Below, one piece after another: positions 13,801 through 25,108 of a stretch of DNA of 64,000 nt; within the stretch, counting starts at the first letter, position 1; each line of letters starts with the position of its first letter. Origin of the DNA: Setaria digitata (lineage: Eukaryota; Nematoda; Chromadorea; Rhabditida; Setariidae); contig RCAB01000173.1 of NCBI GenBank assembly GCA_003640385.1, positions 54,925-118,924 on the forward strand. Direction: 5' to 3'. The position numbers were made by a program, and so were the translations under genes. The notes below the pieces were generated by a model. It made no database searches and had not been told where the DNA came from. It saw nothing but the letters and a program-made list of their open reading frames with translations.

Positions 13801-16453
13801 ATGTCTTATGGTTGATATTTCAAAGCAGAAGTATTTTTTAGGCTAAGAAAAAATAGGTGATAAAATAAAAGACAGAAATGATAATGCTGGATGAAAGAGA
13901 AAGACTAATTAATACCGTTTTAAATGGAATTTAACTTATAATTTGAAAAGGTATGACAGGCAGCTTTCTATTGTGCTCATCACAGTTGATTTTTTCTTTT
14001 CAATAATTTCTGGTCAATTAGTCTCACCAATTAGTGAAACAAGTAGCAAAAATGTTACTGAGATAAATAATTATAATTAATGAGATAAATAAATAAATAA
14101 ATTGAGATAAATAAAGATAAATAATTACTGATATGAAGATGAATAAAAGATAAAAAACTGTCAATTTTCTTTGAAGGGAGATATTTTGTGAACTAATTAC
14201 TGCAAAAATTTGATTGAATGGAACAGTTTTTGCAAAATTTCGAAATGATTTCCGTAAAAATGCCAAAATAAAAAACTTGAGTCTAAATCTGTAAGTCCTT
14301 TATCACATCATGTTCTTTTTTTAATTAAACTTGCAAGTATTAATGTTGGATCGATCCGTTTCATGATAAGCACACGGTAGTATTCAGTTTGCAGTCCGTA
14401 TTTCATAATTCCAGCTGAGCCTATAAAATTCCGGGCGACATTTACCGTATTTAAAGTTCAAATTGTTTGATTCATTTTCTCAACCAACTTAATTCGACCA
14501 CTAATTAATTAGTTTTAATCGAAAATTTTCATAAAGTAAAAAATCACAAGCCTTATTATAAATTATAACTTTGCGCTATTTTCTTATCAGTTAAATAAAA
14601 TTATTAAATTTGGGTATTACCAAAATTAATTAAATAATGTAACCTGAAGTAGGATTTGGTAATGAATCAGTTTTGTGATATATTTGTTGTAATGGCTTTT
14701 GTAATTTTGAAAGTATGCGATAAGCTGTAGGTAATTGTACATGAATAGTTGTCCACGCTACAGGATGTCAATTAATTAAGTTAAAAATTTTAAGTTGTAA
14801 TTACTTCATCAACAGAAGTAAATATGATTGATTCCTTTTATTATCCTTAGAGTAGATACAATCAATAAACGGACAATAAATTAAAATTATTAGCTTAACG
14901 GCGATTTAAGTAAATCAGGTAATTATAAATTTCACAGGTAATTATAAAGTCAATAATTTACATTCAACATATGTAACAGTCGCATCGATGTAATCATAAG
15001 TAGCAGCTGGTAGCATTAATTTACCATATTCTCCTTGTAAAACTTCACTTTTACCTGAACCAGGTAAGCCTGTAATTGTTTACTACTTGAAATGAAGTGA
15101 AAAAAATCATAAGTTATGTATTTTTGAGGTAGAAGAAAAACATAAAGCAAAATTTATGGCATTTATTTTTGCAGGAATTATCAAATTTTTTAAAACAAAT
15201 CTTGCCAAGGATATTTGCCAAATTTTTAATTAAAATTAAGTGAATTATAGAGAAAGCAATATTTCCCTTAACACTTTGATTTCCTTCTTTTTTATCGCTC
15301 TTCCTAATAGCAAAATGTAAAGTTTTGCTTTGGAATATCTCTCAGAAAAAACCCTCAGATGACTGAGCATTCTCATATATTTGCAACTATCATTGTGGAA
15401 GGAGTAAGTTATCAGTAGTGTGATAAGAAATGAAACTGTTGAAATAGTCTTCCATACCTAATGCTAAATAATAAAAATTTTGTTGCATTCGAGTCGAGCC
15501 AACTAATTATACTGTCCCAAATAAAAGATAAGTTTTAGACAAACTGTAATAAAAAATTTTCCATCATAAAATTATTTAATTAGCAATTTTTGTGATCTCT
15601 AAATTTCAGAAATTTTTAATCTTTCCAGACATATTATTGGTCCGGCAGTCCTTTTACTAGTACTAAAACGTTAAAGCTAGACTACTTTTCGTCAGAACTA
15701 TAAAACTACTTTTCTCTCCTTTTTACTTTCCTTTTTTATTTTTCTGCCAGACAAAAACTTTATTTTGAAAAACTTTTAGTTTATTTTAAATTCAAAAGTT
15801 CCAATATTTTTTTCTTGATTTCTCTTTAACTTCGATGCTCTTTTACTGCTAACACTGACAGAGCCTTACATCAAACACTACCTTTATTTTTCATTTATAA
15901 CAGAAAAATTGCTTACGGGAACCAGAAATCAGGACGGGTAAAACCAACCGAGAAATTTCCCTCCCTGCTTTTGAACTGATACTTATGTTTCTTCTCTTAT
16001 ATATTTTCTCTACAGTTCACAATATGCAAATTATATTTCATTAATTCATTTAAGTAATGACTGAATCACTGAATCTGTTCATGCAGAAGAATTATTAAAA
16101 CATGAAAAATCATTTAAATAAAAATAAAAATTTTAAACTTTCCTAATTGGAAGAATTTAATATGCAGTTTTTTTTCTTTTTTTTTTTTTTTTTTTTAAAT
16201 CTAAAAAATGCCACTATCTAATGGTCTAATAGCAATTTCCAAAAACACCTCAATCAATAAAATTATCATATTTGTCTTAGGTTCGTTATAAAAACTTATA
16301 TGTAATTCAGAAATTTAATGCTTGGTAGTTGAAGATATTTCAGATGTGGCCTTCTTTTTCAGTTGAACAAAATGCCATTTCAAAGCCTCCAAGCAAAAAA
16401 TACACCATACTTAAATTTGAATTAGCTAACAACTGGTTTGTACGAAGATTCAT
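10867..16453 (-). CDS. Single Tudor-domain protein
   Basis: Exons, high to low: 16453-16411 (tentative start), 15069-14962, 14757-14644, 14420-14335, 13777-13693, 13274-13167, 12714-12606, 12050-11896 and 11063-10867. Phases agree and the product would be about 334 aa. A Tudor fold that reads methyl-arginine or methyl-lysine is indicated by YVESWTTIHVQL, then YYRVLIM, then VRFVDFGFTDI with its following IHPIPETLVDLPAQAFP. These match the usual fW-VQ, wyRa, v-fvDyGn and lp-f--lp-qa blocks of extended Tudor domains, at roughly residues 42-165. The C-terminal third is basic and asparagine-rich (KIRTNKRNRNELSES) and disordered. One intron begins with GC (see findings). Such proteins often serve in piRNA/germ-granule or splicing complexes, but nothing here decides which. 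The last exon could splice on at 10897 to the membrane-protein exons. An alternative first ATG lies near 15463. Confidence 0.72.
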
Positions 16454-16622
16454 TGCAAAAATAATACCATTACAATTAAGTTAAAACACATGTAAGCTTC
16501 GCAAAAACCCGACTTGAGAATTTGCGAAAATTTGGAAAGATGTGAGATAACAACTTGAAACCTGAATAACTAAAACCTGAACAATTGAAATTCGGACAAA
16601 ACAAAATTAATTACTAATTGCA

Positions 16623-18990
16623 TTATTTGGATGTACTACCAGTAATAGAAATGCAATTCACCGGATCACCAGAAGGTTCAAGTTTTCGGATTTCTTCAAT
16701 TGGTTTCAGCAAACGTATAATTTTGTCATCATCCTGTCTCTGATATAACATTTCCCCTTCAAAATCTACCAATTTGTACTTTCGAGCTCGAATTAGCATC
16801 CCAACTAGCTGCAATGATTAAAATTTTGAAGCAATTACCTCTCATCCCAAAAATTAGCTCACAAACAAAATATTTTATTTCCTCTTTGCTCAGTCACATC
16901 CTTTTAATTTACCATTTCAGCAGATCGATCTTTCGGTCTTTTCTATATTTGGCCTCTTTTCGCTTTGCTTTCAAATTATTTTCTACAATGTTCCAGATAA
17001 AAGCTAGATAGCTTATACTTTCAATGCAATAATATATCTAAATAGAGCTTTGCGATTCTGTCAAAAATTATTTCACTTATATTGAAAAGATATATTTCAA
17101 AAGAAGAAGAGTAAAGGGAAAGAACGGGAAGAAAAAGAAAAAATTCATACGTCTGGAATTACTAATTCAAATACTTTAATAAGGTGTAAATTAAAAAAAA
17201 AAAAAACTCCCTAATAATGATAATTTTAGGAAATCTGCTGGTCTAAACAGTTTTATAAGCAGTTGAGTTTCACATCCATAAACTAAGTAACACTGAATAT
17301 TTGGTCATTTTTAAAAACAGTTTTTTCAATTTTTTAATCAACAAATTTAAATGAGTTCTCAGAAATGTAGAAACACTTACTTTATCAGAGTAATGTGCAT
17401 AGATGTAAAACAATGGACCAAATTTAATGATTCTATTTGGTGGCTCACCGTTCGCATGTGTATTTATTATTTCACACAGGAATAATACCTCACGCATAAT
17501 GTGATCGCCTAAAATTTTCATTCATTTTACATTATTATTAACACATTTGCTTATTATTTTTATGCTTTTTAGCTTAATTAAAATGCATACAAATTTCTAA
17601 ATTTAGTACCGATAAATTCATTTATTAATTAAATTTTTATGTTATAAATATTGGAGATATTATTTACTCTAAGCACTATTCAAAGGGAAAATTTTGAAAA
17701 TTTCCAACACTTACCAGCCTTAATGCCACGTGCTTCAGTCTTAGATCCACGTGTTGGCCTACCATAATCTTGCGCAGCCGTGTCGTACTTCGGTATCGCA
17801 TATGTTGACGAAAATGGATTCCTGTAGATGTTTCAAACTTTTATCGCTCTTAAAATAATCCTCCCAATAAAACTGCTTTGATTAATTTTTGAGGGAAGTT
17901 AGTGAAATTCAAAATAAGCCAAAAGAGATATGTAACTTTTTAAAACTTATGACTTAAGGACTTCACTGCAATTAAACCATCAATTCGTTTACAATCAAGC
18001 AGTGAATAAACAGACAACGAAAGGGCAGGATTTTCAAATATTTGTGAAATTTTAAATGAAGGATTAAACGCTAGAAAAGGCGCATTCATTCTTCTTTTAG
18101 GGCTAAATTTCAATTTTAAAATACTTTTTTTTTCTTTTCAAATTACTTGCCATGAAAGATGAGATGAATTGAACTTCGAATAATAAAAAGTTCTAAAATT
18201 AATTATTTTTTTTTAGATCTAGAAAAAGAAAAGAATGAAATTGAAAGTATACTTATCAAGTTTTTCCTTATTTTCATTGGCAATATTGTTGAACATTTTA
18301 ATCGTATCACGCGCACTTCTACCAATCACTCGTAAATTCGACTGATTTCCGTTCTCGTTGCTATACAATCGGTGATATTTTGATTAATATCTTTTTTTTC
18401 TTTTTTTTTTGGGTTTTGCCGACTTTTTAAACACTTTAATTGTCGAACAAAACTGTTTTAAAATTTCATTAAATATTCCAGTACTTCAAAAACTTCAGTA
18501 GAATAAGAAAAAAAATAATATTAAAAGCGCTCCGTTCATTAACTTTATTCTATTTTTTTCACTAACTAGAATTGAGCGGTAATTTTTAATTAATTAATTA
18601 AGTGCTTTTGAAATTTAAAATTTAAAAAATTACTGTAAATCGTAATTACCTATCAGAAATATTAGAATTTTCGGCGCTTTTATCAATTCGTAGACTGGTA
18701 CCATCACTGGCATTCTGTGACGAAGTAGGAGTACTTCCCACGCTACGAACAAATAAAGTTAAATTTGTGAACTAAAATTTGGGAAAATTTTTCAAATTCA
18801 AAATAATTGATTAGTGAAATATCTAATTTGATTGATTTGATCATTAGTACGAATAAACTCTTGCGGCGTAAAACGAAAAAGATAAAACACTGAAAAGGTC
18901 AGAAAGGATGAACTTAAAAACTTAAAATCCAAAAATAGAAGAACTTAAAAGCTCAAAACCTAAGGTAATTATAATAATGATAAAATAATA

Positions 18991-19034
<44 letters not shown>

Positions 19035-19048
19035 TAATTAATAATAAT

Positions 19049-19091
<43 letters not shown>

Positions 19092-22000
19092 TAATAATAA
19101 AGAAGAAGAAGCGTAGAATTCAAATGCCTACTTTTTTTTAGATTTCTTAGAATTTTCCATTGCCGAAGCATCTGTACCATCTTTACTACTGAAGAAATTA
19201 ATTACACCACGTGCGCCTTCACGTCTTCCGAGGCTTCGCAGCTCCCAATTACGAGTGATATTTTGACTGTTCACAAAATTCATTTTAGTATTAATTTAAA
19301 ATTTTAAATAACAATTGCCTTAATAATAATTAGATCAATTTAAAATAATTAATTTCTTTGTTTGCATATTTCGTTATAAGTGTTTTTCTCAAATTTTCGA
19401 ACGCCTTTGCATTTTTATTATTGTTTGGATTTTAAAAAAATAAAATTTGTGACAGCATTTACAATGTATCACTACACTTAATTAAAAGTGGTTCTATTCC
19501 ATTTTAGTTTATATAATGTTTCTTTGATCATTTTATTGTAAAATAATAGAGGAGAAATTAATTTTTTGATAATAAACAAATAGGAATTAGTGAAAAGAAT
19601 GCAAATTTCATTTTTCATCTTCTTTTATACTTATTAATTAACAACATTGTGATCATTTGTTTTTCCGAAAATTTGCTGAATAACAGAATGCTTGTTTGTT
19701 TTTTTTTTTTTTTTTTCAACAAAATGTACTGATTCATCCTCTCAACATTTTCATCATTAATTAAATCTTTTCGTTTTTTATTTTTACTTTTTTTTTTTTT
19801 TTTTTTGGCGGAAGAGTTAGATGTAAAAAATTGACCTTTTCTAATTTTTCTCAAAATCTTAAGAAACTGAAATGTGTTGATGGAAAATGTAACAACTAAA
19901 TTTTATTTGAAACATTCCTCAGTAGATTCCAAATATGTTTTGCATAAATTTTTACGATTTTTTGGCTAATTATTGGCTTAGAATAGCTGAGAGAAAAATG
20001 ATTTTGGTTTGCTGTTTATCATGATCTAAGTCGAAAAACAAACCTATTTTGGTTCAAGTTGGAAACAAGTTTATTGTGATCTAAGTTGAAAAAAAAAGGA
20101 ATTTTTTCCGTTTTGAAAATCACACAACACGAAATAATAAATGTTCGAGCTATTTGTAAAATTTAATTCATTTTTTATTTATCTAAAATGGTTTTTCGTT
20201 ACGCATGCAAACAAATGATTAGATGTGTATGAAAGTAAGAAAACATAATTAAAGGACTATTTTTTTTCCTCAAAACAAAATATTCAAATAATTTTTTTTT
20301 CTTTTGAAAATTTTGCTTTAGTTAATTTTTGATACGAGAAATTGTCTGAAGAATTGAGTATATTTCACTGGAACAAGCTAAGACATATCAATTTAATCCA
20401 TTTTAATCATTTTCTTCTTCTTAACAAGAAATGAATCTCATAAATTTTACAATCAAACATTTTGGCACATGACAAAGTTTTGTTTTAGATCTGTTCTCCC
20501 CTGAGGAATAGAAAATTTTGCAAAGATTAGTACTACAAACGAGATTTTATATGAAGAAAAAAATTGTTCTTCAAATAATTTTTTCAGCCATATAATTGAG
20601 AAAGAAAGGCAAATATAATAATAGTAAAAGTTAAGATACATATGAGAATTTAGCAAAAAAAAAAGAGAAGAGAAGACTAATTATTATATTGAAAATTACA
20701 ATAATTAATTTTAAATTAAAAAAAGGATCTTTTATGTCATAAAATTATTAAAATTAATTAGAATGATAAAAAATCATTTCATACTTAGCTTGTTTCTGAG
20801 AATTTATCACAGATGCATCATTGAATTTGCGAATATCACCATCCACTCTGCGAAAACTATTTGGTGATAATGATATTTTGCTTGGCATTGACCTATGATA
20901 ATAAGAAAATTGCTATTTTCATGTAATTTGAGAATAAAAAAGAAGGAGATTTATGATTTAAAGGGTAACATAAAATTTACCACTTTTTGCTCGTTTCTTT
21001 TTTGCGCAAGCCTTTAGAACGATGGTGAAAAAAAAATAGCAAGGAAATATTGTTGACAAGTTGAGAAAACGAAAAATCAAATTGGAAAACTTGTTAAAGT
21101 GAATTGAAAATAGTTAAAGTAATCCGATGGCTAATGCATAGTTTTTAAATCAAAATGAAAAAAAAAGATGGAAATCATTGCTTGACATTGGAAAACTGTA
21201 AGAGTAATAGTATAAATAAAATGGAAATAAACGCTGGATCCGGAATATTTTCGAAATTTTTCACAGTTCAGTTTGACATTTTAGAAAAAATTCAAGGATA
21301 TTCATTCACTTAGGAAAAGTTAATAGCTGAGAGAGTAACTGGTAAATATACAAAGTTAGGATTACCAGAAAAGTTTCATTTTTATTAGCACTTTAATTTC
21401 AGTAATTTTCTGCGAAATATCATACGGAAAATCCTTTGACAAAACCGCTACATTTTCATTCATTTCACTCTGATTAATTTTATTATCGTTTTTTGTTCCA
21501 TTCTATCATGACAACTGATCAATATTGCTGTTATCTTATTTCATTATCAACATAACAATTGGTCCAATCATTTGGTCAATATTTCTTATCTATAAATCAT
21601 TAATGAAATGTGTTGAAAAATAATGACTTGTATGTTTAGTTTTAAATAAACTTTCAAATCTTTCTCAAACTCCAAGTTCATAATGCATCAAAGTCATTGG
21701 AAAACGATGGGAATACCGAGTAGATAAGTTGGAGAGAAACTTTGTTTTGCTTCCAGTAAAATAAGTTATTTCAAAAAAAAAAACTTGGAATCCATCTGTG
21801 TTAAAGGATGTTACTCATTGGAATGTGAAATATTTCACTACTAACATTTGCTCAAGCAAAACATTATTTGTTTAACCACTAAAATTTAATCTAACTTGAG
21901 GAACTTTCAACACTGATACTTTAATCTTAAGTGAAATAGACCCCTCGAAACTCCTGTTCCATAAAATTTTCAATTAAGATTCCTGATTTATCAGAGAGAA

Positions 22001-22771
22001 ATTTAATGGAAAATGCTTAGATGATAATATCAAATATCCTCTTTCTCTTTATCTTCCTCTCTATCAAACCAAATACTTGAATATTTTACCAATGGAATGT
22101 ATGAAATTTCATGAAATCTCAAAAAGTGTATCAAAAGTAATTCGCAATAAAAAGCTCTGAAAACTCCGTCTACTCAGACTTTTTAACCATTTGGATTTTA
22201 ATTTTTAAACTGGAAATAATTAAAGTCTAGAAGTTTAATGACAAGACAGAAAAGTATGTCGACAGATAAACTGAATCAGTTCAAAAAACTAATGATTTAT
22301 CGCACTTTTCTCTCTTTTGTGAAGGGTCAACCGGTGATAAAAAAAATGGAAAGTATGATAAAAAATGATAGCAAATTCACAGGATAATATAAGTCAATTT
22401 TCATGCTAATAAATGATAATGAATTGACTCGTAATCTAATATAGCACTACTTGGAATCAATGTAAATATATAAACATAACTCACTCAAATCGTAAACGAT
22501 GCAAGTAATTAATTAATAGATCGATAAAGTAAAACAATGTAAATAACTAATACGTTAAAAAATAAAAGTGACGTGATATCAGTGTTCTCACATGATATGG
22601 ATCGTTTGACTTGCGTCGTGTTGATTAGCATTAATGAAGTGAGATGAATGAGCTGAGACTATGAACTAACCGATCTAATTTCTGGCTCATTTCATTGGTG
22701 TTACTATTTTCACGTAATTTGACGTTATCAGGAATGGATCGAGCGTCACACGTCTGTTGCGCCAACTTCAT
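16623..22771 (-). CDS. Costars-domain actin-binding protein (ABRA/STARS homologue)
   Basis: Eight exons, all phases agreeing, high to low: 22771-22671, 20892-20785, 19266-19132, 18742-18650, 18360-18253, 17821-17715, 17508-17381 and 16808-16623. The product is 321 aa. The C-terminal 100 residues are a costars domain (the fold of ABRA and ABRACL): DYGRPTRGSKTEARG, GDHIMREVLFLCEIINTH, IKFGPLFYIYAHYSDKLVGM and VDFEGEMLYQRQDDDKII, about residues 200-300. Family members bind F-actin and feed Rho/SRF signalling in muscle. The N-terminal 200 residues are Ser/Asn-rich linker with a conserved-looking NITRNWELRSLGRREG segment, also found in ABRA-type proteins just before actin-binding stretches (inference). 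The ATG at 22771 follows an in-frame TAA nine bases upstream. The intron 20784-19267 is 1.5 kb, and an AAT microsatellite sits beside exon 3. The gene is divergent from the 25109 gene and close upstream of the Tudor gene. Confidence 0.9.
18966..19100. repeat. (AAT)n microsatellite in costars-gene intron
   Basis: About 130 bases of AAT/ATAA repeats directly downstream (on the gene strand) of the 19266-19132 exon donor. It is probably polymorphic. The long minus-strand leucine/tyrosine open frame across it is an artefact of the repeat. Confidence 0.9.
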
Positions 22772-25108
22772 CCCTTGTTGTTACTGCTACTAAGATATCT
22801 TCCAAACAATTTATAAGCGATCTTTTCCCCTTCTCACCCATCATACTCCCACTTACACTTTTAAATTTCAAACTTGCGAAAGCAGCCATCTATTTTAACA
22901 TGTGTCCATGTGTCTGTGCGGCTGTCTGTCTGTCCGCATCACCGACAAATGTGCAGTTTTCTTCATCTCCCCCAACTTTTTTTCGTCCTCATCATATCAT
23001 TTCTTTATCTCTGTCCCTGTGTGTGTTTCAATAAAGGTGAACTGTTGCTATTAAGCAGTAAGCTTCGAAATTGAAGAAATGAAAAGAGAAAAAAAAGGAT
23101 GGAAGGCTCCATCCCAATCAATCACACCTTGTATCATCGTGTCATGGCAGAAAACGAATTGAATTACAGGACACGAATATACTTTCATGAGGAAAGCTTG
23201 AAAAGCAAGGAGAAGTGAGGTGGAATGAAAGTGGATTTTGGAAGATTTCAGGCTAAGATTGTTACGCTCCTCAAGTACAGGTACCATATTTTATGTTATC
23301 TTCAAGAGTAGTGAGTCTGTCCACACGAAGAACGAATGACGCATTTTGGAAAGCAGTTTAAGCTGAAATGCTAATGCAGTAGCGGAACTCTAGTCTGAAA
23401 TGGAAGGGAAAAAGTTGGAGCAATTCAGAAACAAAGTTACAATTTGACAGTTCGTTAAGTGATTCGAAATTTTCACAACACAAGATTTTCGTAGTCATTT
23501 TCATTTCTCATGGAATGAAGTTCGTTCCGCAGAAAAGGAAGAAATTTCGATTTTAGCATAGTCAATTGTAATTTATGAATTTCTATTTGTGATTTTTGAG
23601 ACAAAAAAGTGAATAATGGTTGTGAAGAATTCATGTACTGCAAAGTCATCATTTATTCGATAATCGTATAACAAATTGGGAAAATGAAAATTGGGAAAAC
23701 AAAATGAATGAAGTACTGATGCAACAGTAATTCGATATTTCACAATTGTAAGTTTCAAAAATGCCCGAAGATTAATTCAGGTTTGAAGGAAGGAACTGAC
23801 CTACTCCAGGTATCTGACGAAAGATGTGATATTCATGTATTCGAGTACTTGATTTATCCATTAGTCGAACATACAAGCAAGGGCGTGGAGCGTATCACCC
23901 GCCCTGGATTAGTATATAACTGAATACTTAATATTAACATGAGTACTGATGAAGCAAATGCTTTGTATTCATTAATGATCAAAAATTGAAACATCGACTA
24001 AGCAAAGATGATATATTGCATACATCCATTGTACATATTTAAATTAATTATATCCATTATGTTTTATTACACACATTTAATTTTCTAATTACTATTCAGT
24101 ATTTTGGATATTTGAACAATAAATATCAACCATATATATTCGATACTTGAGTACTCAATGACACTACTACCATTCTCAACATATATAAATCGACAATTGA
24201 GTATCCAACAACATATAGGATTTTAAGAATATGGAAATACAGCTTTTGCTTACATCATCGATGACAGGGCGTAAAATCGAATTCTCAGTTCATAGTGTAC
24301 AGACGACAGTGCCGAAAAGTTCAAGATGAGGGATGAGTGAAGCTGGATCTGATTCCGATATAAAGATTTGAAACTTATGAATTGGAAAAATCTGTCACTA
24401 AAAAATAATCTTCATCATATTTACATATATCGTTGTTATTGAGCTGTAGAAAAGTGTTGTCTTCTGAAAGAGTAATCTTAAATATAAAAGGAAAAAAACC
24501 ATGGAAGTTCCGAGAGAACAGAGCAAAATCAAGAACTGTGCCGAGTAGAAATAGGTAATATTATACAGCTAGGAGTCTTCTCCCTCTCTGCTATTAGAAA
24601 TTGATAACTATGTATAATAAATATATCAGTGCGATAAAACTCCGTGTGAGACGTACATTGGGTCATAATGTCACGCATCATCGGCCGTAACAATGAACCA
24701 CTTGCTAAGTGAAGTGAGGAAGGAGCTGAAATTGTGGCGAAATGAAGTTGGGATGTTTTTTTCGTTTCTTTCTTGAATTGATTTTTGAGGGACAGGTAAT
24801 CACCTGTAATCGCCGAGGACAGGTAGTCATCCTCTTAGATTTATTAGTATTTCTAATTGTCGAAATTGCTATTTTATGGGAGAATGAATATTAATAACTG
24901 ATAACTTTGTCTACTAAAACTCCCTATAGTGTAAATTTAAATTCTGTTCTAAATTTGAGATTTTTTTCGTATCGAAAAATTTATAACTAGAAAGTATGGA
25001 TTTTACTAACTGTAATTTGTATATAGCCTCATGTGATATGTTGAATTGCATAAGATGATGTGAGTACATAGTAAGAATTCCACGCAATTCTGCTGATTTT
25101 GAAGATTG
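22772..25108. promoter_or_regulatory. Divergent intergenic region between costars gene and 25109 gene
   Basis: 2.3 kb separating two genes transcribed away from each other, so it should contain both promoters. I could not pick out individual elements. A TCTGTC-type short run occurs near 22915-22940, and several GAGTACT/ATTGAGTA-like words recur between 23835 and 24210. No convincing exon was found on either strand. Confidence 0.45.

Noticed and set aside
14962..15069. LPGSGKSEV resembles a Walker A (P-loop) motif
   Set aside because: No hydrophobic strand precedes it, no Walker B follows, and the next exons form a Tudor domain; the likeness is chance.
18953..19180. Leucine/tyrosine-rich open frame
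   Set aside because: Translation of an AAT microsatellite next to a real exon in another frame.
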